DNA of 64,000 nt from Hennigella sp045598825. GTDB lineage: Bacteria; Bacillota_I; Bacilli_A; Mycoplasmatales; Mycoplasmoidaceae. The stretch is taken from assembly GCA_045598825.1 (NCBI GenBank), contig JAZRUX010000018.1, forward strand, positions 1-64,000, in the 5' to 3' direction. Shown piece by piece: positions 32,801 to 43,708 of the stretch. Positions within the stretch are counted from its first letter, which is position 1, and each line of letters starts with the position of its first letter. A model generated the notes under the pieces. It ran no database searches. It had not been told where the DNA came from and saw only the letters and a list, made by a program, of their open reading frames with translations. A program made the position numbers and the translations under genes.

Positions 32801-33192
32801 AGATGTTCTTGTTCTATATTGAAAATTTACAAGAGAACAAGAACATTATTGTTGGTGAGACAGCTACAACTTTAGATAAACCAATTACGCAAACAGTGGC
32901 AGTGCAATTATCTAACTTGTTAACCCCATTAGAAGTTAAAACAAATTATGGTATTGGTTCGCATTGTTTTAATATTGCTATATTAAACCAAGGCAAAGTT
33001 GAATTATTAATTTTGATTGATGATAATACTGATTTCAAATCAAAACAAGCTTCCAACATGTGAGTTGATTCATTTGATCAACAAAAGTATTATGTTGATC
33101 GAGGATATAAAATTCTTCGTTTCAATGAGATTGAATGGTCGTTTGCTAAGCCAAAGATAATTGAAAAAATCAAGTTGTTATTAAACAAATAA
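29842..33192 (+). CDS. Superfamily 1 DEAS-box helicase with nuclease-like C-terminal segment
   Basis: 1116 residues. Walker A GPPGTGKS is at 338-345, DEAS (Walker B) at 727-730 in IFDEASQM, then SGDDKQLRPSRFF, an ENVQGDEADLVVIST segment, and VMVTRAKEKM near the end of the helicase core. This is the SF1 (UPF1/DNA2-like) order. The last 60 residues (DQQKYYVDRGYKILRFNEIEW) resemble the end of Vsr/DUF559-type nuclease domains. A long helical insertion separates the motifs. Size and design match a conserved uncharacterised mollicute helicase (of the MG140 kind, recognised from general knowledge). Role in DNA or RNA repair or defence is unproved. Confidence 0.82.
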
Positions 33193-33219
33193 AAAAAGAA
33201 CCAAAAGATTCTTTTTTTG
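33191..33219. terminator. Bidirectional terminator, helicase / zinc-ribbon gene
   Basis: AAAAAAAGAA and TTCTTTTTTT arms, starting in the helicase stop codon. Confidence 0.7.
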
Positions 33220-33237
33220 TTTTATATAAGAAATGAA

Positions 33238-33396
33238 TTAGTCTGTTGAAGAAACTAGTTCCATTTTTTTACCACACTTAGGACATTTTGGTGCGATACC
33301 TCTTAACATCCCAGTTTTTGTCTTTGTAAAGCCGCATTTAGAACATTTGTATGTACTAGATGCTGCAGCTTTAGCATTGTTTGAAAAAAATCCCAT
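33238..33396 (-). CDS. Small zinc-ribbon protein
   Basis: 52 residues (MGFFSNNAKAAASSTYKC...), too short for many gene finders. Two CxxC pairs, CSKC and CPKC, make a rubredoxin-like zinc ribbon in the order CxxC-x17-CxxC. AAAGGAT precedes the ATG at good spacing and the gene has convergent terminators on the right, both signs that it is real. The function is unknown; ribbons of this size are common in RNA-binding or ribosome-associated small proteins, but no family is recognised. Confidence 0.78.
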   Translation of the reverse strand: MGFFSNNAKAAASSTYKCSKCGFTKTKTGMLRGIAPKCPKCGKKMELVSSTD

Positions 33397-33461
33397 TTTC
33401 TATCCTTTCTAACGTGATTATATATATATATAAAATTGAGCAAAAACCTAACATTTAAAAC

Positions 33462-33489
33462 AAAAAGAAGCCCGGCCGAGCTTCTTTTT
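33462..33489 (-). terminator. Terminator of tuf
   Basis: Ten-base arms AAAAAGAAGC and GCTTCTTTTT around an 8-base GC-rich loop. Confidence 0.85.
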
Positions 33490-33509
33490 ATAAAATATTT
33501 GAAGAAAAA

Positions 33510-34694
33510 TTAAGCAATAATTTCAATAACGTTACCAGCACCTACTGTGTGTCCACCTTCTCTAATAGAGAATTTTGAACCTTTTTCAATTGCTACTGGA
33601 GCAATTAATTCAACAGTAATTTCTGCGTTGTCACCAGGCATGATCATGTCAACACCTTGTGCAAGTTCGATTGAACCTGTAACGTCTGTAGTTCTAAAGT
33701 AGAATTGAGGTCTGTAACCTTGATGGAATGCAGTGTGACGTCCACCTTCTTCTTTCTTTAGAGCATAAATTTGCGCTTTAAATTTCTTGTATGGTTTAAT
33801 TGAACCAGTCTTAGCTAATACTTGACCACGTTCAACATCTTCACGGTTTACACCACGAAGTAAGATACCAGCGTTGTCACCAGCAATAGCTGAGTCTAGA
33901 GTTTTTCTAAACATTTCAATACCAGTTACAACAACTTTTCTTGTTGGTCTTAAACCAACGATTTCTACTTCATCATTTAACTTAATTTCACCACGTTCAA
34001 CACGTCCTGTTACAACAGTACCACGACCTGTAATAGTGAAAATGTCTTCGATTGGAAGTAAGAATGGTTTGTCAGTTTCTCTTACTGGGTCAGGAATGTA
34101 TGAGTCAACAGCATCCATTAATTCTTGGATCTTAGCTTCTCATTCAGGTTTACCTTGTAAAGCACCTAAAGCTGATCCAAAGATCATTGGAACGTTGTCA
34201 CCATCAAATCCATAACTTGTTAGTAAGTCTCTGATGTCCATTTCAACTAGTTCTTTAACTTCGTTGTCAGTTACAACGTCACATTTGTTAACAAAGACAA
34301 CGATTTTTGGAACACCTACTTGTCTTGCAAGTAAGATGTGTTCTCTTGTTTGAGGCATAGCACCATCTGAAGCAGCTACTACTAGAATAGCTCCATCCAT
34401 TTGTGCAGCACCAGTGATCATGTTTTTAACATAGTCAGCGTGCCCTGGACAGTCAACGTGTGCATAGTGTCTTTTTGCAGTTTCATATTCTACGTGTGAT
34501 GTATTAATAGTAATACCACGAGCTTTTTCTTCTGGAGCACTATCAATTGATGCATAGTCTCTTGCTTGTGCTAAACCATTTTTTGCTAAGTACGTACAAA
34601 TAGCAGCAGTTAATGTTGTTTTACCGTGGTCAATGTGGCCAATAGTACCAATATTAACGTGTGGTTTAGTACGATCGAATTTTCCGATTGCCAT
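33510..34694 (-). CDS. tuf: Elongation factor Tu
   Basis: 394 residues, delivering aminoacyl-tRNA to the ribosome. GTPase motifs: GHIDHGKTTLTA (G1), the DCPGHADYVKNMITGA segment (G3), VFVNKCDVV (G4) and SALGALQG (G5). C-terminal domains 2 and 3 are complete, ending FSIREGGHTVGAGNVIEIIA. A TGA at the PEWEAK position is Trp. A strong AGGAG box precedes the ATG, with a TATAAT box (minus, 34730-34735) at about 35 bases. It is transcribed alone, apart from its usual str operon. Confidence 0.98.
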
Positions 34695-34810
34695 ATTATT
34701 TTTCTCCTTATTTTTTAATATGTATATTTATTATATAAGTAATTTAGATTTTTAATAAAAAATACCACAATTAGATGTTGTTTGTTAAAATATAAATATA
34801 GGAGAAAACA

Positions 34811-35986
34811 ATGAAGAAAACGAAATTATTACCAATAATTGGTGTGCCAGCGTTAATGGCAACACTGATTCCAACTGTGGTTTCATGTAACCCAACGCCA
34901 GTTGACCCAACTGATGAAGAAGAAATCATTATGCCTGATATAGCTAGTGACACAAAATATAAATATGAAGAAGAATATGGTGCTTATTCTTACGTGTTAA
35001 TTAGAGGTTGTCAATGAATTAACCCACAACACGAATATGACGATTTATTTGCTGAAGCTACACTAGATGGAGATATTTCATTAATAACTGAAATCATCCC
35101 AAAGAATGACAATACATTCGATGTGAAAGTTATACTTGATGAAGAAAAAAATTGCTATGTAAGTGGAACAACATTAAATTTTGACTTGTCAATCGATGTA
35201 TATAATGAAGAAACAGGAGAATGAGAACAATTATCTGATACTAAGCAATATTCAATAACTTTAAATGAACATATTGAAGTCACTGACGTTTTTTATGAGC
35301 CAGCTAAAGAAGCTTATGAACCAATAACTGGATTCCAAATATATATATTAAATGGTGGAAATCAAATAACTAGTGAAGAACTAGACAAAGATGATATTAC
35401 ATTTGTTGAGGATCTTCCAGAAGATATGGCAATTGATGAAAATAGTATCCTTGGTGAAGTCGAGACAAACGAATATTATTGTTTATTAACTATAAATTTT
35501 CAATTTCAAAATCCTGTAACAAATTATGAAGGTTTAGATTTAAATGCAACAATAAAATTAGAGTGTCAAGAAGGGAAAGAATTAGAACTTAAGGAACAAT
35601 TAAAAGCATTCTCTAAACCAATTATCGATGGTAGCTGAAGTGAAATAACTAAACCAACAAAGATAATTAAAAGTAAAGATAATATATATGAAGGAGATGC
35701 AAATGCGGGAACTTTTGAATGAATAAATCCAAAAAAAGATACGCAAACAGCTGGTGATTTGAGTTGAGAATTTAAACAGGAAAAACTAGATGAATTAGGT
35801 ATTGTTTCAGTTGAAGTTACACCAACAACCAAAACAGAAAAATCTGTTCATTTCAAATTTACTACAAATGATGCAGTTGTGGGAAAAGAATTTTCTTTAG
35901 AAATTACAGTTTTGTATAAAGATTTAACTAGGGAAATAAAATCAAATATAGCTGATTATTCATTCCCATTCATTCTAGCAGAATAA
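34811..35986 (+). CDS. Lipoprotein of unknown function
   Basis: 391 residues with a lipoprotein signal peptide ending TVVSC. The remainder is acidic and beta-rich with no recognised domain or leucine-rich repeats; internal segments (DDLFAEATLDGDISL, DLNATIKLECQEG) look like beta-sandwich units. Several TGA codons are Trp (GCQWINPQ, GSWSEIT, LSWEFKQE). A GGAG box lies 7 bases before the ATG. It sits between tuf and clpB, divergent from the former, and has its own terminator. It may be a species-specific surface protein. Confidence 0.82.
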
Positions 35987-36009
35987 AAAAGAGGGTTGCC
36001 TCTTTTTTT
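35985..36009. terminator. Bidirectional terminator, lipoprotein / clpB
   Basis: Arms AAAAAAGAGG and CCTCTTTTTT around GTTG. Both adjacent stop codons touch the hairpin. Confidence 0.85.
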
Positions 36010-38143
36010 AGCTTCCAAACGGGTAAACTGAAACTTTCTTTGTTTTAACATCTATACCTAATTCATATTTCTTGTTATGTTTTAGATTATTAGAAATAAT
36101 TTCATTAGCTAAAACATTTTCAATGTTTCTTTGGATAAAACGTTTGATTGGCCTTGCACCAAAAGCAGGTTCATAGGCTTCTTTTGCAACTCATTCAATA
36201 ATTTTTCTATCAAAGTTGATATTGTATTCTTGATCAGACAAGCGAGTTGACAGTTCATTTAATTGTGTCTTGACAATTTCCTTAATATTATCTTGGCTTA
36301 ATGAATTAAAGACAATTAGTTCATCAATTCGGTTAATGAATTCTGGTCTTAATCTTAACTTGATTTCATCCAGAACTTTTTGTTTATTACCGTCTAAAAC
36401 ATATTGTCCACCAATATTAGATGTCATAATGATAATTGTATTTTTAAAGTTAACATATCGTCCATGACTATCTTTCAATTGGCCATCATCTAGTACTTGT
36501 AATAAGATGTTTAAAACATCAACATGGGCTTTTTCAATTTCATCAAATAGAACAACTGAATATGGCTTTGTTCTAACTGCATCAGTTAATAAACCACCTT
36601 GTTCATAACCAATATAACCAGCTGGTGCACCAATTAGTTTACTAACCGTATGCTTTTCCATATATTCAGACATATCAAATCGAATCATTTGTTTTTCTGA
36701 ATCAAACATGTTTAAAGCTAAAGCTTTAGCTAATTGAGTTTTTCCTACACCGGTTGGTCCTAAGAATAAGAATGAACCAATTGGACGGTTTGGGTCATTA
36801 ATACCAGCTCGTCCTCTTAAGACAGCTGAAGCAACTAAATCAACCGCTTCATCCTGACCTTTAACTGTTTTCTTAATATCATCAGCTAAATTATTCAATT
36901 TAGTTTGTTCAGATTGAAGTAACTTATTTAAAGGAATATTAGTTGTTTGTGAAATGACTTCGGCAACTTCATTAATAGTAACTGAATCAGAGAAATTGTG
37001 ACCTGAAGCGTTTTTTTCAAATTCTTCTTCAAACTTCTTTAATTCTTTAGAGTGAGCAGGGATTTGAACATATAACAATTTACTTGCTTTTTCAAATTCG
37101 CCTTCTTGTTGAAGTCGTTCAGCTTCAGCTTTCTCATTATCTAATTTAGTCTTCAGATCATTGATCTTTTTATGTTCATCTTTATTCTTATTTCATTCTG
37201 ATAATGCTTTGTCTTGCACTTTCTTTAAATCAGCAAGTTGTTTTTCGATATCTTTTAAGTTCTTCTTTGATTTATCATCTTCTTCTTTACTTAAAGCAGC
37301 TTTTGCTGTTTCAAGATAAATAATTTCACGATTACGTTTGTCAAGTTCAGGTGGCAATGAATGGAATTGTGTTTTTACCTTAGCTGCAGCTTCATCGATT
37401 AAGTCTATGGACTTATCTGGTAAATAACGATCTGAGATATAACGATCAGATAAATTGACTGCGGCAACAAGTGCAGAGTCATGAATTTTTACCTGGTGGA
37501 ATAATTCTCATCGTTCCTTTAATCCACGCATGATTGTTAAAGCCTCTTCCTTAGTTGGTTCAGTTACTAGAACTTTTTGCATTCTTCGTTCAAGAGCTGA
37601 ATCTTTTTCAATATATTGACGATATTCATTTATTGTTGTCGCACCAATAACTTTAATCTCACCACGAGCCATCATTGGTTTTAAAATGTTGGCAGCATCC
37701 ATTGAGCTGCCACCTGATGTTTTACCAGTGCCGACTAGTTGATGGATTTCATCAATAAATAATATGATGTTGCCATCAGATTCTTTTACTTGCTTAATAA
37801 CATTATTAAGACGTTGTTCAAATTGTCCTTGGAAACTAGCACCAGCAATTAAACTAGCCATTGATAGTTCATATACTTCCTTACCAATAAGGTTATTTGG
37901 TACATCCTTATTAACTATTCTTTGGGCAAAACCTTCAACAATTGCAGTTTTACCAACACCTGATTCACCAATTAATACTGGATTATTCTTGGTCTTTCTA
38001 GAGATTATTTCAATTAATCTTCTAATCTCTTTTTCACGTCCAATAATAGGATCAACTTTGTTGTCCTTAACATCTTGTGTGATGTTTCTGCCAAATTGTT
38101 TTAGGGCATTTTCATCATCTGGTTTTTGATAATTAAATTCCAT
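36008..38143 (-). CDS. clpB: Chaperone ClpB without the N domain
   Basis: 711 residues. Two AAA+ modules: the first with Walker A GESGVGKT (59-66) and FIDEIHQLVG; the second with GPTGVGKTQ, the LFDEIEKAH Walker B segment and a C-terminal small domain. Between them lies the charged coiled-coil M domain that marks disaggregases. The usual ClpB N domain (about 150 residues) is missing: the protein starts right at the linker before module 1, as in other mollicutes. With DnaK it dissolves protein aggregates. A CIRCE operator lies upstream. Confidence 0.95.
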
Positions 38144-38179
38144 AATTTATTACCTCACTATAACCATTATACACAAAAA

Positions 38180-38206
38180 TTAGCACTCTTACCAACAAAG
38201 TGCTAA
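38180..38206 (-). promoter_or_regulatory. CIRCE operator upstream of clpB
   Basis: TTAGCACTC - 9 bases - AAGTGCTAA, one base off the perfect HrcA-binding inverted repeat. It lies 37 bases before the clpB start, so clpB should be repressed by HrcA and released on heat stress. Confidence 0.9.
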
Positions 38207-38221
38207 TTTATTGTTTTAATT

Positions 38222-38246
38222 AAAAAAGATAAGTTACTTATCTTTC
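38222..38246 (-). terminator. Terminator of the metallophosphoesterase gene
   Basis: Arms AAAGATAAG and CTTATCTTT around TTA; the gene's own stop codon forms the loop. Confidence 0.75.
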
Positions 38247-39649
38247 TTTTGAGTTTTGGCTTTATTTATTACCTTATTATGGATAAAGAAACCAAAATAA
38301 GTAAAACTTCCAGCCGTTAGTAATATTGTGGAAATACGAATAATGATAGTAATTGGCAAAGCATTCTTATATGTTAATAAACGAGTTTTATTTCATAAAA
38401 TGTCTTGGATTGAGTCTAAGGCACCTGTTAGTTGGTTATAACGATTTGAGATTGTTGTATTTTGGTTAACTTGTATTTGATATGATGTTGCTCCATCAAG
38501 AAATCCACATATTGTGTTATCAACAATATATGAAGCAATAACATATGCAGCTACACCACCATCGGTTCGTGTGTTGTAAGTGTTATATTGTAATCCTAAT
38601 GAATACATTAGTGTTACACCTTTATATGTTAATGAGAAGTTATTAACATGATCGTGACCAAAAACTGAAGTTGCCTTCGTTTCTTTAGCGTTTTCAACTA
38701 GAACATCAAACAATCCTGACTTTTCGTTCGTATCATAGCAGATAGGTTCTTGTTTTATTCCAAAGTTAAATTTTACATCTGGGGTATTGTCTTTTTTATC
38801 TCATGCTTCTTGCATTTCAATAAAAGGAATGTGACTAAATGTAAAGATCTCAGGAAGTTTACCTTGTTGTCTTGTTTTTTCTATTTGAGTTTTGAATCAA
38901 TCAACAAATGCATCATTCTTTTCCATTATTGCTTCGCAATCAAAGAAGAATAATGAATTAAGAATTTTGTTATTACTACCTAATACTTCAATAAAGTTAG
39001 TTCCATATCCATATGTTTCGGGTTTGTTTGGATCAAAGACACACGAGCGAGCTAAACAATGCTCTGCTGGTAGTGCACTTTCTGAAAATATTCCTGATAA
39101 GGTATTGAATGCTTCCTTGCGGCTATCTCAGTATTCATACCCTCTTCCTTCTCACCCTTGGCCATCGTGATTACCAAGAACAAAAGTTCAATATTGATTT
39201 CTTTCTTTGAAGAAGTTAACAAGCTTTTCTTGCCAAACATTGTTATAAACATTAACAATGTTATCACCTAATAAAATAACTAGATCGGGTTGCTCTTTCT
39301 TAATAATTTGATCTAAAACATCAAATACAAAAGCATCATTATTAGTACTATCATTAAGATGGAAATCAGACACTGTTATTAATTTGAAATCATCAATTCT
39401 ATTTCCTGATTCATCTTCTTTTCAAATTTTCATTGGCTCATTATCTTGTGCTTCTTGCACAACAACTTTGCCACTAGTTGTTGGATTATTGTCAATTGGC
39501 CCTAGAATAACATTTGGATTTAATTTTATTTTCATTGCAATTCAAAAACCAAAAATAGCTGCCATTATAACCATTACAACACAGGCAATAATAAACAATG
39601 GGCCTTTTGCACTAAATAATTTATTATTTTTCTTACTTTGTTTTTTCAT
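38234..39649 (-). CDS. Membrane-anchored calcineurin-like metallophosphoesterase
   Basis: 471 residues. An N-terminal helix (GPLFIIACVVMVIMAAIFGFW) and a C-terminal hydrophobic segment (PITIIIRISTILLTAGSFTYF) hold the enzyme at the membrane. All metal-binding motifs are present: SDFHLND, LGDNIVN, LGNHDGQ, FSHIPF and FGHDHVN. The catalytic domain should face outward if the first helix acts as signal anchor. Its substrate is unknown: it could act on nucleotides, phospholipid headgroups or phosphoproteins. Several TGA codons are Trp. The start MKKQSKKN is chosen because an earlier in-frame methionine would run into the tRNA-Arg terminator. Confidence 0.86.
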
Positions 39650-39667
39650 ATTGACTATTATAAACAA

Positions 39668-39697
39668 AAAACCTAGCTGATTCCGTTCAACTAGGTT
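39668..39697 (-). terminator. Terminator of tRNA-Arg
   Basis: AACCTAG and CTAGGTT arms, extended by TGA/TCA inside, with an A run to the left. Confidence 0.7.
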
Positions 39698-39702
39698 CTT
39701 AA

Positions 39703-39779
39703 TGGCGCGCCAGAGAGGATTCGAACCTCCGACCACGCGCTTAGAAGGCGCGTACTCTATCCAACTGAGCTACTGGCAC
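39703..39779 (-). tRNA. tRNA-Arg (anticodon TCT)
   Basis: On the minus strand: acceptor GTGCCAG with CTGGCGC, D arm with GTTGGATAGAGT, anticodon arm CGCGC/GCGCG around CTTCTAA (anticodon TCT, reads AGA/AGG), T arm GGAGG/CCTCT region with TTCGAAT, discriminator G and encoded CCA. A TATAAT box (minus, 39791-39796) lies 11 bases upstream. Confidence 0.93.
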
Positions 39780-39885
39780 AGTGCTAATGTATTATAACAC
39801 AAATTATACTTTAGGTTATTATCTTATTATGTAATTATTACTTTTATACTTTATAATTTAATCACTTGTAAAAGAGGTAAACAAA

Positions 39886-41220
39886 ATGAAAATTTTATCT
39901 GTTAAAAACAATAAAAATGATTGTACATTTGAAATTGAATTAGATGCTAAGCCATGAAAGACTAGCATAGCTAACGAAAAGAAAAATATAGCTAAAAACA
40001 TTCAAATTCAAGGTTTTCGAAAAGGACATGTTCCACAAGCTGAAATTGACAAACGTGTTTCAAAGCAAGATGTAGCAATGCGCGCTTTAGAACGTAATCA
40101 AAATAAAATGGTTCAAGATATTCTTGCATCAAAAGAGTTTAAAGATTCAGACTGTATTGATTCAGTTAGTCGTATGGAAATTACTAAACTTGAACCAACA
40201 CCAGTTGTTAAAGTTAGCTTTGAATTAGTCCCAGAAGTTGAAGGTTTTTCTGAAAAAGATGTCAAGGACATTGTTATTCCAGCTTATGATGAACCAAAAG
40301 TTCCAGAAAATTTAGTAAAACAACAAATTAGAATGATGATTAAACCTGATGCAATGGTATCAGTTAAAAAAAGTGGAGTTGTTGCCAAAGGTGATATTGC
40401 TGTTATTGACTTTAAAGGATTTGTTGATGGCAAAGCATTTAAAGGTGGAGAAGGCAAAAACTTTGAACTAGAAATTGGTTCAAAATCATTTATTGACAAC
40501 TTTGAAGATCAATTAATTGGTTGCAAAAAAGGCAATAAGAAAGATGTTAATGTTACTTTTCCAAAAGAATATGGAGCAAAAGATCTTGCTGGCAAACCTG
40601 CTAAATTCGAAGTAGTTATTAATGAAATTAAAGAAATTGAATATCCGGAAATTACTAAAGAATACTGCAAGAAATTTGGTATGGAATGTGCAAATATGAC
40701 TGAACTTGAAAAACATATCAAAGGTTTATTTGAACAAGAAACTCAAATGCGTTACCAAGATATGGCAATTCGTATTATCAATGAAGCCATTAGTAAAAAA
40801 GCTAAACTTAATTACTATCCTCGCAGCTTAATTGAAATGCACAAGCGCCAAATTGTTAATCAATACGAACAAGAAGCTAAACGTGCTGGCTTTAAAACTG
40901 TTGATCAATACAAGAAAGCTCTTGGATTAGATAACAAGAAGTTTGAAGAAGTATTAGATAAATCTGCTCGTCAAACTCTAGCTGTAGCAATGGTTTATGA
41001 AAAACTAATTGAAAATTATAAGTTAAAAGTAACTGAAGCTGATATAAAAGATTATTTAAGTAAACTAACTCGATACTTAAATGGTAATGAAAAGCAAGCT
41101 AAAGAAATGTATGAGAAGAACAAAGATTATGCAGATAGCAACATACTAAGAGATAAGCTTTTCAAAAAACTTGTAACTGAAGCTAAAAAAGACAAACCAA
41201 AGGCAAAGAAAAGTAAATAA
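39886..41220 (+). CDS. tig: Trigger factor
   Basis: 444 residues. The N-terminal ribosome-binding domain has the signature IQGFRKGHVP (about residue 45). The FKBP-type prolyl isomerase domain lies at about 155-245 (KGDIAVIDFKGFVDGKAFKGG). The C-terminal helical chaperone arm ends in a Lys-rich tail (KDKPKAKKSK). It meets nascent chains at the ribosome exit. Only one TGA (AKPWKTS) is seen. GAGGT precedes the ATG, and a TATAAT-type box is about 40 bases upstream. Followed by a terminator and then lon. Confidence 0.95.
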
Positions 41221-41243
41221 GAAAAATCTTATTTATTTTTTTG
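41215..41243 (+). terminator. Terminator of tig
   Basis: AAATAAGA and TCTTATTT arms around AAAA, followed by a T run; it includes the stop codon. Confidence 0.75.
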
Positions 41244-41266
41244 TTTTTTAAATATTTTAAAATAAA

Positions 41267-41293
41267 TTAGCACTCTAACCAAAAAAGTGCTAA
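41267..41293 (+). promoter_or_regulatory. CIRCE operator upstream of lon
   Basis: TTAGCACTC - 9 bases - AAGTGCTAA, the same near-perfect HrcA site as before clpB, ending 20 bases before the lon ATG. Both sites carry the same single-base departure from symmetry in the right arm. Confidence 0.9.
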
Positions 41294-41313
41294 AATATAG
41301 TTAGGAGGTTATT

Positions 41314-43683
41314 ATGAAAAGCTCAAATAACAAAAACTTATTAATCACTCGAGGGGTAATATGTTTCCCTAATATTGAGAAAGATATTGAAATTGCTAGA
41401 GAAGCATCAATTAATGTAATTAATGATGCTTATGACAAAGGCAATAAGGAAATCATCATTACAGCTCAAATTAATCCCAAGTTAGATACAGTAAAGAAGA
41501 TTGATGAAATCTATAATATTGGTGTTATTGCTAAAATTACTAAGATTTCTCGTTCTGACAATGAAATAACTATTACAGTCACGCCTAAAGCAAGAGTTTT
41601 AATTAGTAATATTAATATTGATAGTAGCAAGAATCTAACTAAATGTGAATTTACTGAGATTAATGATCAACAACTATATAAGATCGATGAATCAAAGGAA
41701 TTTGATACATTATTAGAGTTATTAAACCGATATGATCAAAAGATTACAGCACGTATTCGTGATGTTATCATTGAAAATGAAAAGAAAAATAAACAAAATG
41801 ATTTTATCGATATTGTTTATCAAATTGCTGACTTGATGCCAATCCATTTTGATCAAAAGCAACAAATCTTAGCTTTAAACACTCTACCATTAAAGATTGA
41901 CGCTTTAACTGGTTTATTATCTAATCCAGCTGATTTAAGCAAAGTAGAAAAAGATATTAATAGAAAATTAAACGAAAGTTTAAGCAAACAACAACGTGAA
42001 TTTTATTTACGAGAAAAGATGAGAACAATTAAGGAAGAACTTGGTGAAATCTCATCACGAGAGAATGATTCAACGATGTTTAGAAAAAAACTTCGTGAAA
42101 ATCCTTATCCAAAACAAATAAAAGAAAAACTAGAATCAGAAATTAACCATCTAGAATCTTCTAACCCACAAGAATCTTCAATGATCAGAACATATATTGA
42201 ATGATTATTGAATATTCCTTGGTGACAAGAAAATAAAGACAATAATGACTTTAACAAAGTTAAAAAGACACTAGATACTAGTCACTATGGTCTAGAAAAG
42301 GTTAAAGAAAGAATTGTTGAATACTTAGCTGTTCGTGCTAAAAGTAAAAATACAAAAGCACCAATTATCTGTTTAGTTGGTCCACCTGGTGTTGGCAAGT
42401 CATCATTAGCTAAATCAATTGCTGATGCTTTAAACAAACCATTTGTTAAAATGGCTCTTGGTGGAGTTAAAGATGAATCAGAAATTCGTGGACACCGTCG
42501 AACATATTTAGGTTCAATGCCTGGGCGTATTATCAAAGCTATGAAAAAAGCTGGGGTTGTTAACCCATTATTCTTATTAGATGAAATCGATAAGATGTCT
42601 TCAGACCAACGTGGTGATCCTGCTTCAGCAATGTTAGAAGTACTAGATCCAGAACAAAACTCAAGATTTAGTGATAACTATATTGAAGAAGACTATGATT
42701 TATCAAAAGTCATGTTTGTGGCAACAGCTAACTATGCTGAACAAATTCCAGCAGCATTATATGACCGTCTTGAAATCATTGAATTAACTTCATATACAGA
42801 ATTAGAAAAGCTAGCTATTGCTAAGAAATACTTAATTCCTAAAGTATTAAAAGATTCAGGTTTAACTAATAAGGATCTATCATTCAAAGATGATGCATTA
42901 ATGTTTATCATCCGACATTACACACAAGAAGCTGGTGTAAGAGAGCTTGAAAGAATGATTCGCAAAATTGCCAGAAAGTTAGTTGTTGAACAGTTAACTA
43001 ATAAAAAGAAAACAACTAAAGTAATTGACAAGGTTGAAGCTAAGTTCTACTTAGACAAAGAAATCTATGAATACAACATTAAAGAAAAAGTAAGCATTCC
43101 TGGTGTTGTTAATGGTATGGCATATACTTCAGCAGGTGGTGATTTACTACAAATTGAAGTAACACACTATAAAGGCAAAGGTGGTGTTAACATCACTGGT
43201 AACTTAAAGGAAACAATGAAGGAATCTGCACAAGTAGCTTTAGCTTTTGTTAAAGCTAATGCAAAACGATTTGGTATTAAAGATATTGATTTTGCTAAAA
43301 CAGATATTCATATCCATGTTCCAACTGGTGGGGTACCAAAAGATGGACCATCTGCTGGTGTAACATTGACAACAGCCATCATTTCTGCATTGAGTAATCG
43401 TCCAGTTAAATCAACATTATCAATGACTGGTGAAATCACTTTACGTGGTAAAGTCTTAATTATTGGTGGGGTAAAAGAAAAGACAATCTCAGCTCACCGT
43501 GGTGGAGTTAATACCATCATTATTCCAGCCAGAGATGAGCGTTTCTTAAAAGATGTCCCACCAGAAGTAAAAGACAACATTACAGTTTACCTAGTGGAAC
43601 ACTATGATGAAATCTATAATATTGTCTTTAATGGTAAACCTTTAAAAGAAACAAAAATCATTAAAGGCAAGAATGTAAAATAA
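41314..43683 (+). CDS. lon: ATP-dependent protease Lon
   Basis: 789 residues. An N-terminal substrate-binding domain (about 1-210), the AAA+ domain with Walker A GPPGVGKSS and the LFLLDEIDKM box, and a C-terminal protease domain with the Ser680-Lys721 dyad (PKDGPSAG and GGVKEK). It degrades damaged and regulatory proteins. TGA codons encode Trp at IEWLLNIPWWQE. An AGGAGG box precedes the ATG. It is controlled by a CIRCE element, so it belongs to the heat-shock regulon with clpB. Confidence 0.97.
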
Positions 43684-43708
43684 AAAACCTGGTTGACCCA
43701 GGTTTTTT
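43684..43708. terminator. Bidirectional terminator, lon / surface-protein operon
   Basis: AAAACCTGG and CCAGGTTTT arms with a short loop and T run. The minus-strand gene stops at 43709-43711. Confidence 0.8.

Noticed and set aside
29842..33192. Several separate genes in the helicase region because of internal stops
   Set aside because: All interruptions are TGA codons in one frame, so under table 4 it is one intact gene; no frameshift is needed.
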